Assembly (NCBI GenBank): GCA_020284085.1
Contig: JACEVL010000337.1
Coordinates: 459,273 to 523,272, forward strand
Origin: Aporrectodea caliginosa
Lineage: Eukaryota > Annelida > Clitellata > Crassiclitellata > Lumbricidae
DNA: 64,000 nt
Reading direction: 5' to 3'
Below, in pieces: positions 19,513 through 29,112 of this stretch. The position numbers and the translations under genes were made by a program. The notes under the pieces are model-generated. The model saw nothing but the letters and a program-made list of their open reading frames with translations. It was not told the DNA's origin and made no database searches. Position 1 is the first letter of the stretch. Every line of letters starts with the position of its first letter.

Positions 19513-21500
19513 CTAATTATTCATAAACCTCTCAGGCGTTGGTCGTTTCCTAACCTTTCCTGACATAGTTCGCTTGATATGAAATTCCCTCTTCAAACAA
19601 TCACTAACATCCTTCTCATGAATCCATTCCGGCTTAAAAGACTTATTCCTAAATATGACTCGATAAAATCTTTGTTTATTAACGAATTTCATTCCGCTTA
19701 ATTGCTCTGCTTCAATCCATGGCGACGACGATGCCACATTGTCTGGCGATGTGCCAGGCATCAGCTTTTGAGAATCGTCTGCACCCGGAACAACAGGAAG
19801 AGTTCCATCCGACTCCATAAAATCTCTTCGATCCACATACGGCTTTAATCGATCCGCATTCACAGGATGACGCAAAAGTTTGTTAGTCAAAGAGTGTCTT
19901 AGTAAGTAAGTATATGGACCTATTTGAGACGTAATATAATAAGGTCCAATGAACTTCCGATAAAGTTTAGGTTTTTTACCTACCGGTGTAACAGGATTAA
20001 ACAACCACACAAGACTCCCAATAGCATAATGTGTATCGGTTGTTTTAAGATCATATGTCCTCTTATTTCGAGCCTGAAGGGCCAAAGTTTCCCCTACTGC
20101 TTCTTGTCTAGCCATCTCAAGTGCGTTACCTATTCGCTTTACATACTCATTAGTGGTCTGTGGTTCGTCAGACAAACCCATTCGTTGATCAACAGGTAAC
20201 TTAAGATCCCTTCCAAATAGTAAGAATGCAGGGCTATGACCCAGATTTGCACTCGTTGTCGCACGAAGAGCATACATTATCGCCGGCATAAAATCAGGCC
20301 ACTCGACCTCATTCTTACAATGAAGTCTCAACATTTTCCATATGGATCGATTCACAATCTCACAAGCACCATTACAACGCGGAGAATATGAAGCTGTGTG
20401 AATTCTTGTAACTCCAAACAATGAGGATAACTCCGTCACAATTTTACTTAAAAAATTTGCTCCCCGATCCGAAAGCAAAGTTTCAGGTGGTCCAAAACGA
20501 GTGAAAATTTCTCTATACAGTGCTTGAGCGATCGACTGAGCTGTCTGATCTTTGAGCATGATCATTTCAGGCCATCTTGTGAGTGATTCGACACAGAGAA
20601 GAATGTAATTATAACCCTCTTTGCTTCGAGGCAGTTTGAGGATGTCCATATGCCATCTGCCAAAAATCTGCTTAATGGGCAATGATGTCAGTGGTGGTTT
20701 GTTCAACGGAACGGGATATTTACATTCTTGGCACTGCCTGCACGACGTGATATGTCTATGCAGATCACTGTGCATCCCTCTCCAGTAATATTTACGCCTG
20801 ATTGACAGATAACATCTGTGAAATCCTGGATGAGAACACTCTTCGTGATAACCATTCAGAACACGTTGTCGCATACTTTTCGGAACCACCAGCTGATTAA
20901 TATAACTCTTCTGTGGTCCTCTAGATCGAGGCTGATAATAGTGAAAAAGTAGTCCGTCGTGTAAAGCATACTCAGAAATCTCGATTACTAACTTTCGGGC
21001 ATCCTTATCATTCTCAGGCAATTCGCCTGACTCCAAATAACGAATGAAAGGCTTACAATCCAAACATTTATTCTGTTCTTTTGCTATCTCTATTAGAAAT
21101 GCGTCACCATCTGGTTCCTTAGGTGCAATCAAATCATCCTCCACTATGAGATTCAAGTCCACCGGTTGAACCTCATTATCAACCTGAGCCAAAAGATGCT
21201 CCTCAGCGTCATCATGACCATCCGCGGATATTGGATATGATCGTCGCGATAATGCGTCTGCATTAGTATTCGTCTTCCCTTTTTTGAATCTAACGTCGAA
21301 CGTATACTGCTGTAATTGTAATGACCATCTTAGTAACCTGCCAGATGTACTCATTTTTAATGACTGCAAATACTTCAAACTGATATGATCGGTGTAAACT
21401 GTAAATGGAGAATTTGCCAAATAACAGTGAAATTGTTTTATTGCACATATCATGGCCAACATTTCTAACTCCGTGACCGAGTAAGCTCTCTCACAAGCAG
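19513..21500 (-). CDS. pol: pol, distal part: RNase H end and integrase
   Basis: Continues the polyprotein in a shifted frame. RNase H motifs come first (AYSVTELEMLAMICAIKQF, YTDHISLKYLQSLK, TNADALSR). Next is the integrase zinc-binding segment (HEECSHPGFHRCY...SCRQCQEC). The catalytic triad follows: Asp in WHMDIL (about 20645), Asp in LSDRGANF (about 20465), Glu in GACEIVNRS (about 20360). After the core come a GPY/F module (RKFIGPYYITSQIGPYTY) and a chromo-like tail (FYRVIFRNKSFKPEWIHEKD). It ends with TAA at 19513. All integrase catalytic residues look intact. Confidence 0.93.
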
Positions 21501-23582
21501 TTAAAGACCTCCCCCAAAAGCAATGGGGTGTTCCCTAGCAGAAGCATCTTCCTGAGCTAACACAAAACCTATTGCTTGGGAACTTGAATCACAATTAATT
21601 ATAAATGGCTTAGTCATGTCAGGATAAATCAGTACAGGTGCAGTCGTCAACGCCTGCCTTAATCGAACGAAAGCTTCTTCGCAGCTATCATCCCATACGA
21701 ATTTCATGTCCTTCCGTAGCAATCGATTCAATGGACTTGCAATGATCGAAAAATTAGCTATAAACTTGCGATAATAAGATGCAAGGCCTAAAAATGATCG
21801 TATCTCTTTAGGAGTCCTTGGTCTTGGATAATCGCGAATGACCTTGACCTTCGAATCATCCACAGCCACGCCCTGAGGAGATAAAACGTGTCCCAAATAA
21901 AGAATTTTATCCAAACCAAACGAACATTTTCGAGGATTTAACTTCAAATTAGCATCATTGAGGCGGTCAAAGACTTCCTGCAAATGAACCAGGTGTTGAT
22001 CAAAATTCTGACTATACACAAGAATATCATCCAGATAACACAAGACAGACTTAAAATGTAAGTTCTGAAAAACTCTGGACATGAGTAACTGAAAAAATGA
22101 TGGCAAATTTCTTAAACCGAACGGTGCAGCTCGAAATTGAAACTGACCCTGATGTGTTATAAAACTCGATTTTTCCCTCGAGTCAGGGTGTAACGATATT
22201 TGGTGATAACCACTCCGTAAATCCAACAAACTGAAATACTTAGGCTTTGCCTCTGTCACAGCATCAAAAATATCCGTTAATTGAGGTAATGGAAAACTTA
22301 TCGGTGCGGTGACAGCATTGAGCTTTCTATAATCAACACAAAACCGAATCTCTCCGTTTTTCTTTTTTACCAACACAACAGGCGAACTCCACATACTATC
22401 ACTCGGTTCAATCAACCCCGCTGCCAACATTTTTTCTGTCTGTGATGCTATTTCGGCCTTGGCAGCAATAGAATGTCGATAAGATTTTTGGTGGATGGGT
22501 ACGGCGGACCCAGTATGAATCGAATGTTGGGCAAAGCTAGTTCTGCCAAGATCGGTCAATGATGCCGAAAATGTACCTAAATTGGCTTTCAGAAAATCCT
22601 TCAATCTAACATTCTCATCCGCAGACAAGTTATCAGAATGATAATTGATTTTAAGGTCGTCCAAAGATCTTGATTGTTCATTGCCAGTCAGTTTATTCGC
22701 ATTATCATGATCATTAGAGGATGCGTTATCATGTTTTTTTATTGGCACCCTCAGACCGTCCAAGGGCATTGCATGATTGAAATGTGTAGCGTTGGTGCTT
22801 GTGGTTGGTGGTTGTTCCTGATTATCACCAGAAAACGATGCCAACACATCTGAAAGAATAGGTTCCACGCACGCTAACGACTTATGCCGCGGCAGCCAAA
22901 GTACTTGATTTGTTGGGTTCAAAACCTTGCAAACAGCCGTTCTTTTAGAAGAATCGATGGCGCTCCTTGCACAAATGAATTTACGTTTTGCCTCAATTGG
23001 GAATGGTTCAATTATCGATGTGTCAGACGAATACTTAGCCGGTAGTAAAACTGGCACCAAAGTTTCAGACAAAGGTGGTAAAACAGTTGCATGCAGAGTA
23101 CAGACAGTGTTAGAACGAACATTAGAAGTTGACAAACGAGTGGCAGTCAAATTATCATAAAAGGTGACAACCTTTTCATCAAAATCGATCCGTGCCCCAC
23201 TCGCCTCCAAAAAATCTAATCCCAATATCAAACTGTACCCCACCTGTGGCAGAATCAATACCTCACAAGGAATGCTCAACCCCGTAATCGTTACAGTAAT
23301 TTCCGCTCTACCTTGTACCTGCACAGGATGACCGTCAGCCAAAAACACATCTCTATTGTCTCCCTCCCTCAATGGTTTTAAAGGAATTTTTAGTTTTTGC
23401 AGAAATGCGGCACTCATGCAAGACACACTCGCCCCACTATCAAGCAAACATTGTACAGTATGATTCCTAATCGTGACAAAAATTGTGTTTCTATGCATTG
23501 CAACTTTATCAGTCTGCACATAAATTCTGTCCGTGTTAACGTTTATTCCGCCCGCCGCCTGTGAACGACGGGAAGCGAATTC
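21501..23582 (-). CDS. pol: pol, proximal part: protease and reverse transcriptase
   Basis: In the same frame as gag, directly after a single amber codon. Protease: LLDSGASVSCM active-site loop and ILGLDFL. RT: FCVDYRKLNAVT, YFSLLDLRSGYHQI (first Asp), FQFRAAPFGLRNLPSFFQ, and CYLDDILVYSQ with the catalytic YLDD near 22030, then LGHVLSPQGV and the start of RNase H (FIINCDSSSQAIGFVLAQ). The frame stops at 21501 next to a purine run (GGGGGAGG, about 21510-21520 region on the minus strand), where one base appears to be missing relative to the continuing reading frame. This may be a real mutation or an assembly error. There is no ATG at the start; the listed Met is a GTG codon. Confidence 0.93.
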   Translation of the reverse strand, partial: EFASRRSQAAGGINVNTDRIYVQTDKVAMHRNTIFVTIRNHTVQCLLDSGASVSCMSAAFLQKLKIPLKPLREGDNRDVFLADGHPVQVQGRAEITVTITGLSIPCEVLILPQVGYSLILGLDFLEASGARIDFDEKVVTFYDNLTATRLSTSNVRSNTVCTLHATVLPPLSETLVPVLLPAKYSSDTSIIEPFPIEAKRKFICARSAIDSSKRTAVCKVLNPTNQVLWLPRHKSLACVEPILSDVLASFSGDNQEQPPTTSTNATHFNHAMPLDGLRVPIKKHDNASSNDHDNANKLTGNEQSRSLDDLKINYHSDNLSADENVRLKDFLKANLGTFSASLTDLGRTSFAQHSIHTGSAVPIHQKSYRHSIAAKAEIASQTEKMLAAGLIEPSDSMWSSPVVLVKKKNGEIRFCVDYRKLNAVTAPISFPLPQLTDIFDAVTEAKPKYFSLLDLRSGYHQISLHPDSREKSSFITHQGQFQFRAAPFGLRNLPSFFQLLMSRVFQNLHFKSVLCYLDDILVYSQNFDQHLVHLQEVFDRLNDANLKLNPRKCSFGLDKILYLGHVLSPQGVAVDDSKVKVIRDYPRPRTPKEIRSFLGLASYYRKFIANFSIIASPLNRLLRKDMKFVWDDSCEEAFVRLRQALTTAPVLIYPDMTKPFIINCDSSSQAIGFVLAQEDASAREHPIAFGGGL

Positions 23583-23585
23583 CTA
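23583..23585 (-). other. in-frame amber codon between gag and pol
   Basis: gag and pol share one reading frame, and this TAG is the only stop between them. The following 63 bases are open up to the protease. This matches stop-codon-readthrough expression as in gammaretroviruses, in contrast to the frameshift used by most Ty3-like elements. The base following the codon is G (TAG-G). Confidence 0.75.
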
Positions 23586-24917
23586 TGTTTGACTATAGCG
23601 CCCCCTTGTTGACCTGCAAACAGACTGTAAATGACCTCGCTTAGAACACCTAAAACAAGTAACCCCCCGGGCGCGACAGAAGTTATTTGAAGTATGAATA
23701 CCTCCACAATTTCCACATGTTGGCTTGGAAGTTGTGCGCCAGGAGTTCAGTGGCTGCGAACGGTAAGGCGGTCGTGGTCGCCACGACGGTGAATCATGTG
23801 GTCGATTATTCTCCGAGTGTCCTGGATAAGACTGCGCCGATGGTGGATAGCCTCGTGAAGTCGATGTCGCGTAGGGCTCGAGACGTGGCTCCAACACTGG
23901 CTTAGGTGACTGATCCACGAACGTGACATGATGGGGTGAAGGCGTCCTGCGTCTCGTAGAATTAATCGCTGCGACACTCGTAATCTGTAGTTGCTTTAGC
24001 TCCTCGCGAATAGCGGCGAGCTCGGACACAGTGTGACGGATATGGTGATCAGTGTCTGATTGGTCTTCCTGCGACAATTCCGTCAATCGTCCCCATTTCC
24101 GTAGCCCCTCAATTGTAGTTAAATCATGCTGCAGAACATGCTGTCTAATGTTCGAACGTAGACCGTTCAATGCCACGAGGAACGTCTGGCCAGCGTCGAC
24201 ATCAAGTTTTTGAGCCGCTTGCTGGACACTTGTTAAGAAATCATCAACAGACTGGTGCGGTAATTGTTTGAGACTCCACAAGTCAGCAGCGCGTTTCCAG
24301 GCATCCGTCGCTTTAGGTCCGTAACGCAGGGTCAGAGCGTCCCGCAAGGCACCAAAATTCTGACGTGTTGTCTCCGACTGCGTGTTAAACCACACCGCTG
24401 CTCCATTCTTAAGCAGAAGCGGTAATGCTGCTAATTTCTGCGCCCCCGACATGCGTCGAAACGTTGACCATAGTTCGAAATTCTTCAAAAACTCAAGAAT
24501 GTCTTCCTGCTGATTTCCCGTAAATGGTGAGGGAACCAATGTATTCCCAGCCATTTCAGAGTCAGATGATATTGAATCAGCGTCAGAACCGTCGTCAGAA
24601 TCGATAACAGCGTTGCTTGATTGCGGCGACAAAACGAATGCCGGAGACGTAGATAGAAAAGCGTCTGCAGGTGGTGTGAGAACCTGTGGCGCAGACGTGG
24701 AGGGAAAAGCGTCAGCAAGCGGTGTGGGAACCGGTGGCGAAGACGTAGTGGTCAAAGCGTCTGCAGGCGGAGCGAGGACAGCAAATGGAGAATCAGTGGG
24801 AAGATTCAAAGAAGATGGCAGCAACCCAGAGAAGTGTGATCCCGTTGGAGTGGAAATTAATGTCTTACCGGAACGAAGTAAGTAACGGCCTGTTGTTTGA
24901 TTGTCCGGCCCACTCAT
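23586..24917 (-). CDS. gag: Gag with two zinc knuckles
   Basis: 444 codons from ATG at 24917. The N-terminus is low-complexity with three imperfect PPADAF.STS-type repeats and an acidic DSDDGSDADSISSDSE patch. The middle has capsid-like motifs (FTGNQQEDILEFLKNFELW; WSLKQLPHQSVDDFLTSVQQ). The C-terminus has two zinc knuckles, CGNCGGIHTSNNFC (CX2CX3HX5C, slightly non-canonical) and CFRCSKRGHLQSVC (perfect CX2CX4HX4C), before basic RSTRGRYSQT. It assembles the virus-like particle and binds RNA. The reading is intact. Confidence 0.92.
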
Positions 24918-25008
24918 CTATGTGATGTTCTAGGAGTACGGTGCGTGTGACGAGTGTCTGTAGTCAGATGATCCAGAAACGTTGTCTCGAGAGGTACGGA
25001 AGCGACCT

Positions 25009-25031
25009 TTTCTTTTGAGTTCTCCACCACT
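25009..25031 (-). promoter_or_regulatory. candidate primer-binding site and leader start
   Basis: Immediately after the 5' LTR (two bases on) the coding strand reads TGGTGGAGAACTC. This begins with the TGG expected of a complement to a tRNA 3' CCA end. I cannot name the tRNA from memory. Confidence 0.5.
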
Positions 25032-25271
25032 TGTAGTGTCGTTCTACTACTACCAGTGTACCATGTAAGTCTAGTAAGTAAGTCTACTGTAACACTCTTT
25101 ATTGTCTAACCACCAATTATACACTATGTAAGTTACACAGAGCTCGTGACTCCACCACACGCACCGACTGGTGATAATTGCCGGAACTGTCCTTAAATAC
25201 TCCCACGATGACGACGATGGCAGCCTAGCCCGGCCAGCCGCACATGCATGCACCAGCTCCTCCCATGATGA

Positions 25272-25278
<7 letters not shown>
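25032..25278 (-). repeat. 5' LTR (247 bp)
   Basis: Same sequence as 14985-15231. On the coding strand there is a TATA-like GTATTTAAGG near 25195 and AATAAA at 25098-25103, which fits U3-R order. The ends are TGTAGTGTC and GACACTACA. Confidence 0.95.

Positions 25279-25314
<36 letters not shown>
25279..25314. repeat. (TA)n microsatellite at LTR insertion site, right side
   Basis: Other half of the TA run interrupted by the LTR retrotransposon. Confidence 0.9.
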
Positions 25315-25317
<3 letters not shown>

Positions 25318-25377
25318 ACGGGATTGGATTGGTAGTATTTAACCCCCCCCTAACCAGAAATCCTGGATCCGCCCCTG

Positions 25378-25560
25378 TGGCCGATGATTCCCTATTCAGG
25401 GCCATAATATCTGACCAGAGCCATGTGCTCAGAAGATTTCTTCCCGAGTCTCGCAGTCACAGCTACAACCTACGAACACGGGCCCATGAGTACAAACTAC
25501 CACCGAAGGACAATAGAAATTTTATATCACGACTTCTGTACAATTTAAACATTTATTGAC
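25378..25560 (+). pseudogene. C-terminus of the interrupted non-LTR retrotransposon RT
   Basis: Reads ADDSLFRAIISDQSHVLRRF, YNLRTRAHEYKLPPKDNRNF, ISRLLYNLNIY and stop. It continues the reading broken off at 13440 (AAEQLA), with the target word TGGCCG at both sides of the hAT. So the two fragments, now 11.9 kb apart, were contiguous before the insertion. Confidence 0.88.
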
Positions 25561-25799
25561 AGCGAGCAGAATCAGTTGATGTAGATATGTTGGAAAATGA
25601 CATTGAGTTGATTGAAATGAAGACACGTGGTCAGAGCGGAAATAAAAACTGGTTTCTTATTTAAGCAGGCAGGATAACAGCCTATAAACTGAAAGATGTT
25701 TGTTACACAGATGTATCAAAGCCGTCATTGGCTTGGCTTAACACCTTAACAACGAGTGTGTACTGTAAGTGACTGGGAAACCAATGCAACTCGTCATTG

Positions 25800-25850
25800 A
25801 TTAGGAACCTGGAAGGGGTGCTATATAAAATTTTGGAATGAATGAAGTGT
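25800..25850 (+). mobile_element. CR1/Jockey-like 3' tail fragment
   Basis: GGGGTGCTATATAAAATTTT followed by GAATGAATGAA, the same 3' end as at 4022-4080 and 34320. No coding part remains. Confidence 0.6.
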
Positions 25851-25860
25851 TAATGCTATT

Positions 25861-26091
25861 TGTTTTCCCATTGAATACACTTTTAAATCGGCTGCAACGG
25901 AGTGGGGTATTGCTCATGATCAGGCAGCCTTGGCCAATATAAGCAGTCATATGGCCACAGTAACTGGAACAGCGTGCATTAATTTGTCAACTCCAAATTA
26001 CCCATTTATGGGCCCTTCACCCGATGCTTTGGTCCGTGCTGCCGTAAAGGTGGAAATTAAATGTCCATACAGTTTGAGGTCTAATGAATGA
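25861..26091 (+). pseudogene. YqaJ/lambda-exonuclease-like domain fragment
   Basis: One frame reads FPIEYTFKSAATEWGIAHDQ, AALANISSHM, PFMGPSPDALV and VEIKCPYSLRSNE then stops. The WG.xxD/E.A block, SPDALV and V-E-x-K are the core of the YqaJ nuclease fold, with the Asp of SPD and the E-x-K pair as metal ligands. Frames immediately upstream contain stops, so this is a relic, probably from a transposon-borne nuclease gene. The function is phage-type recombination exonuclease by family; here it is dead. The rest of 25560-26500 shows no other gene. Confidence 0.7.
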
Positions 26092-26519
26092 TGTAATTCA
26101 GTGGTGACAGCTGTTTCACTGCAGGTCATGAGATTCAACTTTAAGTCCATTGCATTTTAACATTTTGAATGGAACACAGAAGTGTGGAAATATCTTCTTC
26201 CATATTTACTGAAAAACTTCATTCACAATGATTTGCAGTGTTGTTGTTACGAGGTTTAGCAGTAACATACTATTAACAGTTAACAACGAGAGTGTACTAA
26301 AAACGACTGGCAAACCAATGGTGCTCATCGTTAAAGTGTTGACAAACTTGAATATTGTTGGCATGAAATGTTAACACAAACGCAGAAGTCCTGATAATGT
26401 TCAGTAACATCTGGCCTGGTACCAACATACACAAGTACAGCAAAACTACAACTCTGTTACCAACTAGGCACCACATAGAAAAAACAAAACACTGACTAGG
26501 TAACTAGTAATTCAACAAT

Positions 26520-26650
26520 AATTATGTAATGTAAGTAGTAACTTATATAGCACTGCCCACAGCACAAGCCATTCAGTAGCGTTCCCAGTATGAGTACCCT
26601 AAGAGAAGAAATAGGTTTTGAGGAGAGAGAAATGAGGAAGAAATCCAAAA
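26520..26650 (-). pseudogene. 3' end of a CR1/Jockey-like non-LTR retrotransposon
   Basis: The minus strand reads SLLKTYFFS, then GNATEWLVLWAVLYKL in a shifted frame, followed by GCTATATAAGTTACTACTTA. The same sequence block closes the better preserved copy at 39590-39690 (SLLKTYFFSRGSRTGSATEW). Only the tail is left. Confidence 0.7.
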
Positions 26651-26950
26651 AGAATGTCACGTGGATCCCAGGAATGCGGTACCCTTTCTTCGCTCCGGGT
26701 TCGTTCTTCTGGGCCTTCACGCTTACGAATTTTTTTAACTTTACTAAAAGAACCTTTATCCCTCTCAGTACGGTTGCCGCAGTCAACTATAATTGCACAG
26801 AAGCCCATTTCCACGGTTTATAATACGCGCCATTCACTTAACGACGTTAACGTATCCAACGACAACAAACATACCTGCACTCCGCAATGGCCGCCGTCTA
26901 TTTATAGCATATACAAATGAGGCTGGTACGTCATTACGCAAATGCCTAAT

Positions 26951-27017
26951 GCAGGTGGCGGATCTCAAATCAGAGGTGCCGGGTCTGAAATCCGAGGTTC
27001 CGGATCTCAGACCCGGC
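26951..27017 (+). repeat. three imperfect 21-bp tandem units
   Basis: GGATCTCAAATCAGAGGTGCC, GGGTCTGAAATCCGAGGTTC and CGGATCTCAGACCCGGCGG are successive variants. A frame across them gives LKSEVPGLKSEVPDLR, but it resembles no known protein. Confidence 0.6.
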
Positions 27018-27054
27018 GGGATCCGGCTGATTTTACCACTGGGACTACTGGAGA

Positions 27055-27400
27055 TGCAGAAATGGAGAAGCTTGAGATTTTTGAAATATGGTTATGGAGA
27101 AAACTGGACAAGGTCAGAAGGAGCGACTAAAACAAACGAGAAGGCGGTACAACTGGTGCAAGAGTAGGGCTTAATGGTCAATAAATTAGAGAGGAGAAAG
27201 TGAACTTGATTGGTCACACACAATGTGGAAAATCACTCTTGAAAACAGTGCTTTAAAGAAGAATTTAAACAAAGAAACTACCTGGAAGACCAAGACATAT
27301 CATGTTGGACTGGATGATGGATAAAAGAAACAGACGAAGATATAAAGATATACAGGAATAGGAACAAAACAGAGAACAATCGTATCACTTCATTCCTTTA
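27055..27400 (+). pseudogene. RT C-terminal fragment of an endonuclease-bearing non-LTR retrotransposon
   Basis: Degenerate frames read EKLEIFEIWLWRKLDKV, then NLIGHTQCGKSLLKTVL and LPGRPRHIMLDWMMDK. These match in order the familiar tail E-x-FEMWCYRR..., WIGH.LR, GRPR...LDWM of this RT class (often annotated in animals as craniofacial development protein 2-like). Several frameshifts and stops make it dead. Confidence 0.75.
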
Positions 27401-27759
27401 TCTACCTAGGGGCAGAACACTGAACAATAGGCAGAAGAATGATTAGATGCTTCAGAAAAAAGATGAAAACTTTTCAGACATGCAATTTTTCTTGCATTTT
27501 CAATGTCAGGGCAGTGTAGGGTATATATGGTCATTTTGTGATTCCACAGTTGTGCTCCATAGCTTAGGTTCGAGCCAATCCATTTTCTAATCTATTACAT
27601 TTTATGAGTATGCATGATGGACGTATTTATATAAGGCATTTTCTTCATTGAATAAAGTTTTTATCTGACTAAAAAGTGCTCTTCTTTATTTTCTCACAGT
27701 GATTGGCATGTCATCTGGAACTGAAATACGTAGCACGTAATAAGTTCATCTGTCTATTC

Positions 27760-28611
27760 CATCTCAACTATGAACTTATCCTCTAATTAACGAATCCCCA
27801 TTTCACTCTGCATACCACGAGTTTCATTCAACAGAATACACTCTTCTTGCTCCTATTAATGATGCTCCTAATGACACCATTTGTTCCCATTGACTTATCT
27901 GCTGCTTTTGAAGGTGTGTTTATTTAGTTTTTGCATTGATAGCAGAGCATTATTTTGGGGTTTCTGTTCATGACAGTGAATTGGTTTTCACCCTAACTAT
28001 GCCCGTGCACTTATAGTCAGTATACTTTGATGGCGTTTTCTACCAAGACTTTTCTAAAACAAGGTGTCCCTCAGGGTTGCTCTCTTTTGCACTAAATGCA
28101 TACCACACCACTAGGTACATAACTTGGCAGTCATTCACTAGGGTATCACTGTAAAGTAGATTATATATACTTAAATTTAAATTTCATTTGAGAATTTCAC
28201 TTGCAATTGTTTTGTGCAGCTGTTGTCCATTGCCTTTGAGGAGAAAAGTACTGTGGCCAATTACCTCTGCTTCAAATTCATTAACATTTTAATTTCTGCT
28301 GCTGGCCATTCCACTAAAGCTGAAAAGTTTTAACGATTTAAAATGTTTTAAACTGGAAGAGTTGAGTTGGTGATGCTTCTCATAGACTGGGTGGCATTTT
28401 AACTCTACTATGTCCCTTATCAAATAATTATATTAGTGGCATTTTAAATTGTCATACATACATATTCATGACTTGCACAGAATTAGGTGCCATATACCTA
28501 TGGATTACTGCAACTTGATTGTTAATGGCATCACTAAGTCCAATCTACAGAAGCTCCAGAGGGTTCTCTTTGTTTAGAGTCAAAGCATATACATCAAGGT
28601 ATGAACAATGA
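27760..28611 (+). pseudogene. degenerate CR1/L2-like RT, copy A (5' part)
   Basis: Recognisable blocks in order are SAYHEFHSTEYTLLAPINDA (usual QSAYRxxHSTETALL), PIDLSAAFEGV (RT block A), HYFGVSVHDSE and LKQGVPQGCSLLH (block B region). Frames are broken throughout. From 28060 it aligns with copy B at 42440-43720. The uninterrupted paralogue shows that the element at 28621-29103 was inserted into this copy. Confidence 0.75.
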
Positions 28612-28620
28612 ACATATAAC
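28612..28620. repeat. 9-bp target-site duplication, copy 1
   Basis: ACATATAAC here and at 29104-29112 flanks the foldback element. The paralogue near 42978-42988 has the word once. Confidence 0.9.
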
Positions 28621-29103
28621 GGTGTCACGACAACTCGTCGAACGACATTTCGTATACGACACTTCGTCGAGCGACATTTCGTCGAACGACATTTCGTCTA
28701 CAAAGTTATTTGATATTGTCACTTTAAAATGGAAGCTGGATTGATGAAAAAACAGTTTCCCGAAATGGAAGTGGGATTGATGAAAGCATTCCTGCGTTGA
28801 AATAGAAGCTGGATTGATCGAAATTATTTTTTCCATAAATAGAAACTGGAAATCAACCTGGATGCATGGATGAAAATAAGTTTCCATTCAATAGAAGCTG
28901 GATTGATGAAAATAATCTTGTCAGTAATTAGAAGCTGGATTCCTGAGAATATAAAGCACGTTTTAGCGAAACTATAAGAAAGCGGCCTCTGTTGATTAGC
29001 CGTAATGTATAAAGATACACTTGTAGACGAAGTGTCGTTAGACGAATTGTCGTAGACGAAGTGTCGTTATACGAAATGTCGTTCGACGAGTTGTCGCGGA
29101 ACC
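28621..29103. mobile_element. foldback-like element with GGTGTCACGACAACTCGTCG ends, 483 bp
   Basis: Both arms (about 85 bp each) are tandem runs of a 12-15 bp word built on CGTCGAACGACATTT, in inverted orientation. The middle (28735-28975) consists of about six copies of the roughly 38-bp GAAGCTGGATTGATGAAA unit. It is flanked by a perfect 9-bp duplication, ACATATAAC, confirmed by the empty paralogous site. Tandemly repetitive arms and a 9-bp duplication resemble Drosophila FB foldback or Mutator-like elements. No coding frame. Confidence 0.88.
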
Positions 29104-29112
29104 ACATATAAC

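Larger units (their letters stand above)
14985..25278 (-). mobile_element. Ty3-like LTR retrotransposon with env-like gene, 10.3 kb
   Basis: Two 247-bp LTRs bound gag (24917-23583), pol (23582-19513) and an env-like gene (18569-15527), all on the minus strand. Order is protease-RT-RNase H-integrase, which places it with Ty3/Metaviridae. The LTRs differ only at the second base, so insertion was very recent. Visible damage is one frameshift in RNase H and one 625-bp insertion in env. The LTR ends are TGTAGTGTC...GACACTACA. A primer-binding candidate (TGGTGGAGAACTC) follows the 5' LTR by two bases. No normal polypurine tract is visible next to the 3' LTR. Confidence 0.95.
13447..25377. mobile_element. 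hAT element interrupting the retrotransposon, itself hosting an LTR retrotransposon
   Basis: The left end CAGGCGCGGATTTAGAGG faces the right end, whose inverse is CAGGGGCGGATCCAGG, the classic hAT-type terminus. Flanking target copies are TGGCCGTT (13433-13440, separated from the end by six extra bases TTGGCC) and TGGCCGAT (25378-25385). After removing the 10.3-kb LTR insertion only about 1.6 kb belongs to the hAT itself, so it is an internally deleted derivative. It retains a candidate first transposase exon and an OTU exon. Two further hAT-like CAG termini near 13979 and 14136 hint at smaller MITEs inside. Confidence 0.75.

Noticed and set aside
26793..27167. A 124-codon plus-strand frame with LKSEVPGLKSEVPD repeat
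   Set aside because: Produced by the 21-bp tandem repeat and by the RT tail read in the wrong frame.
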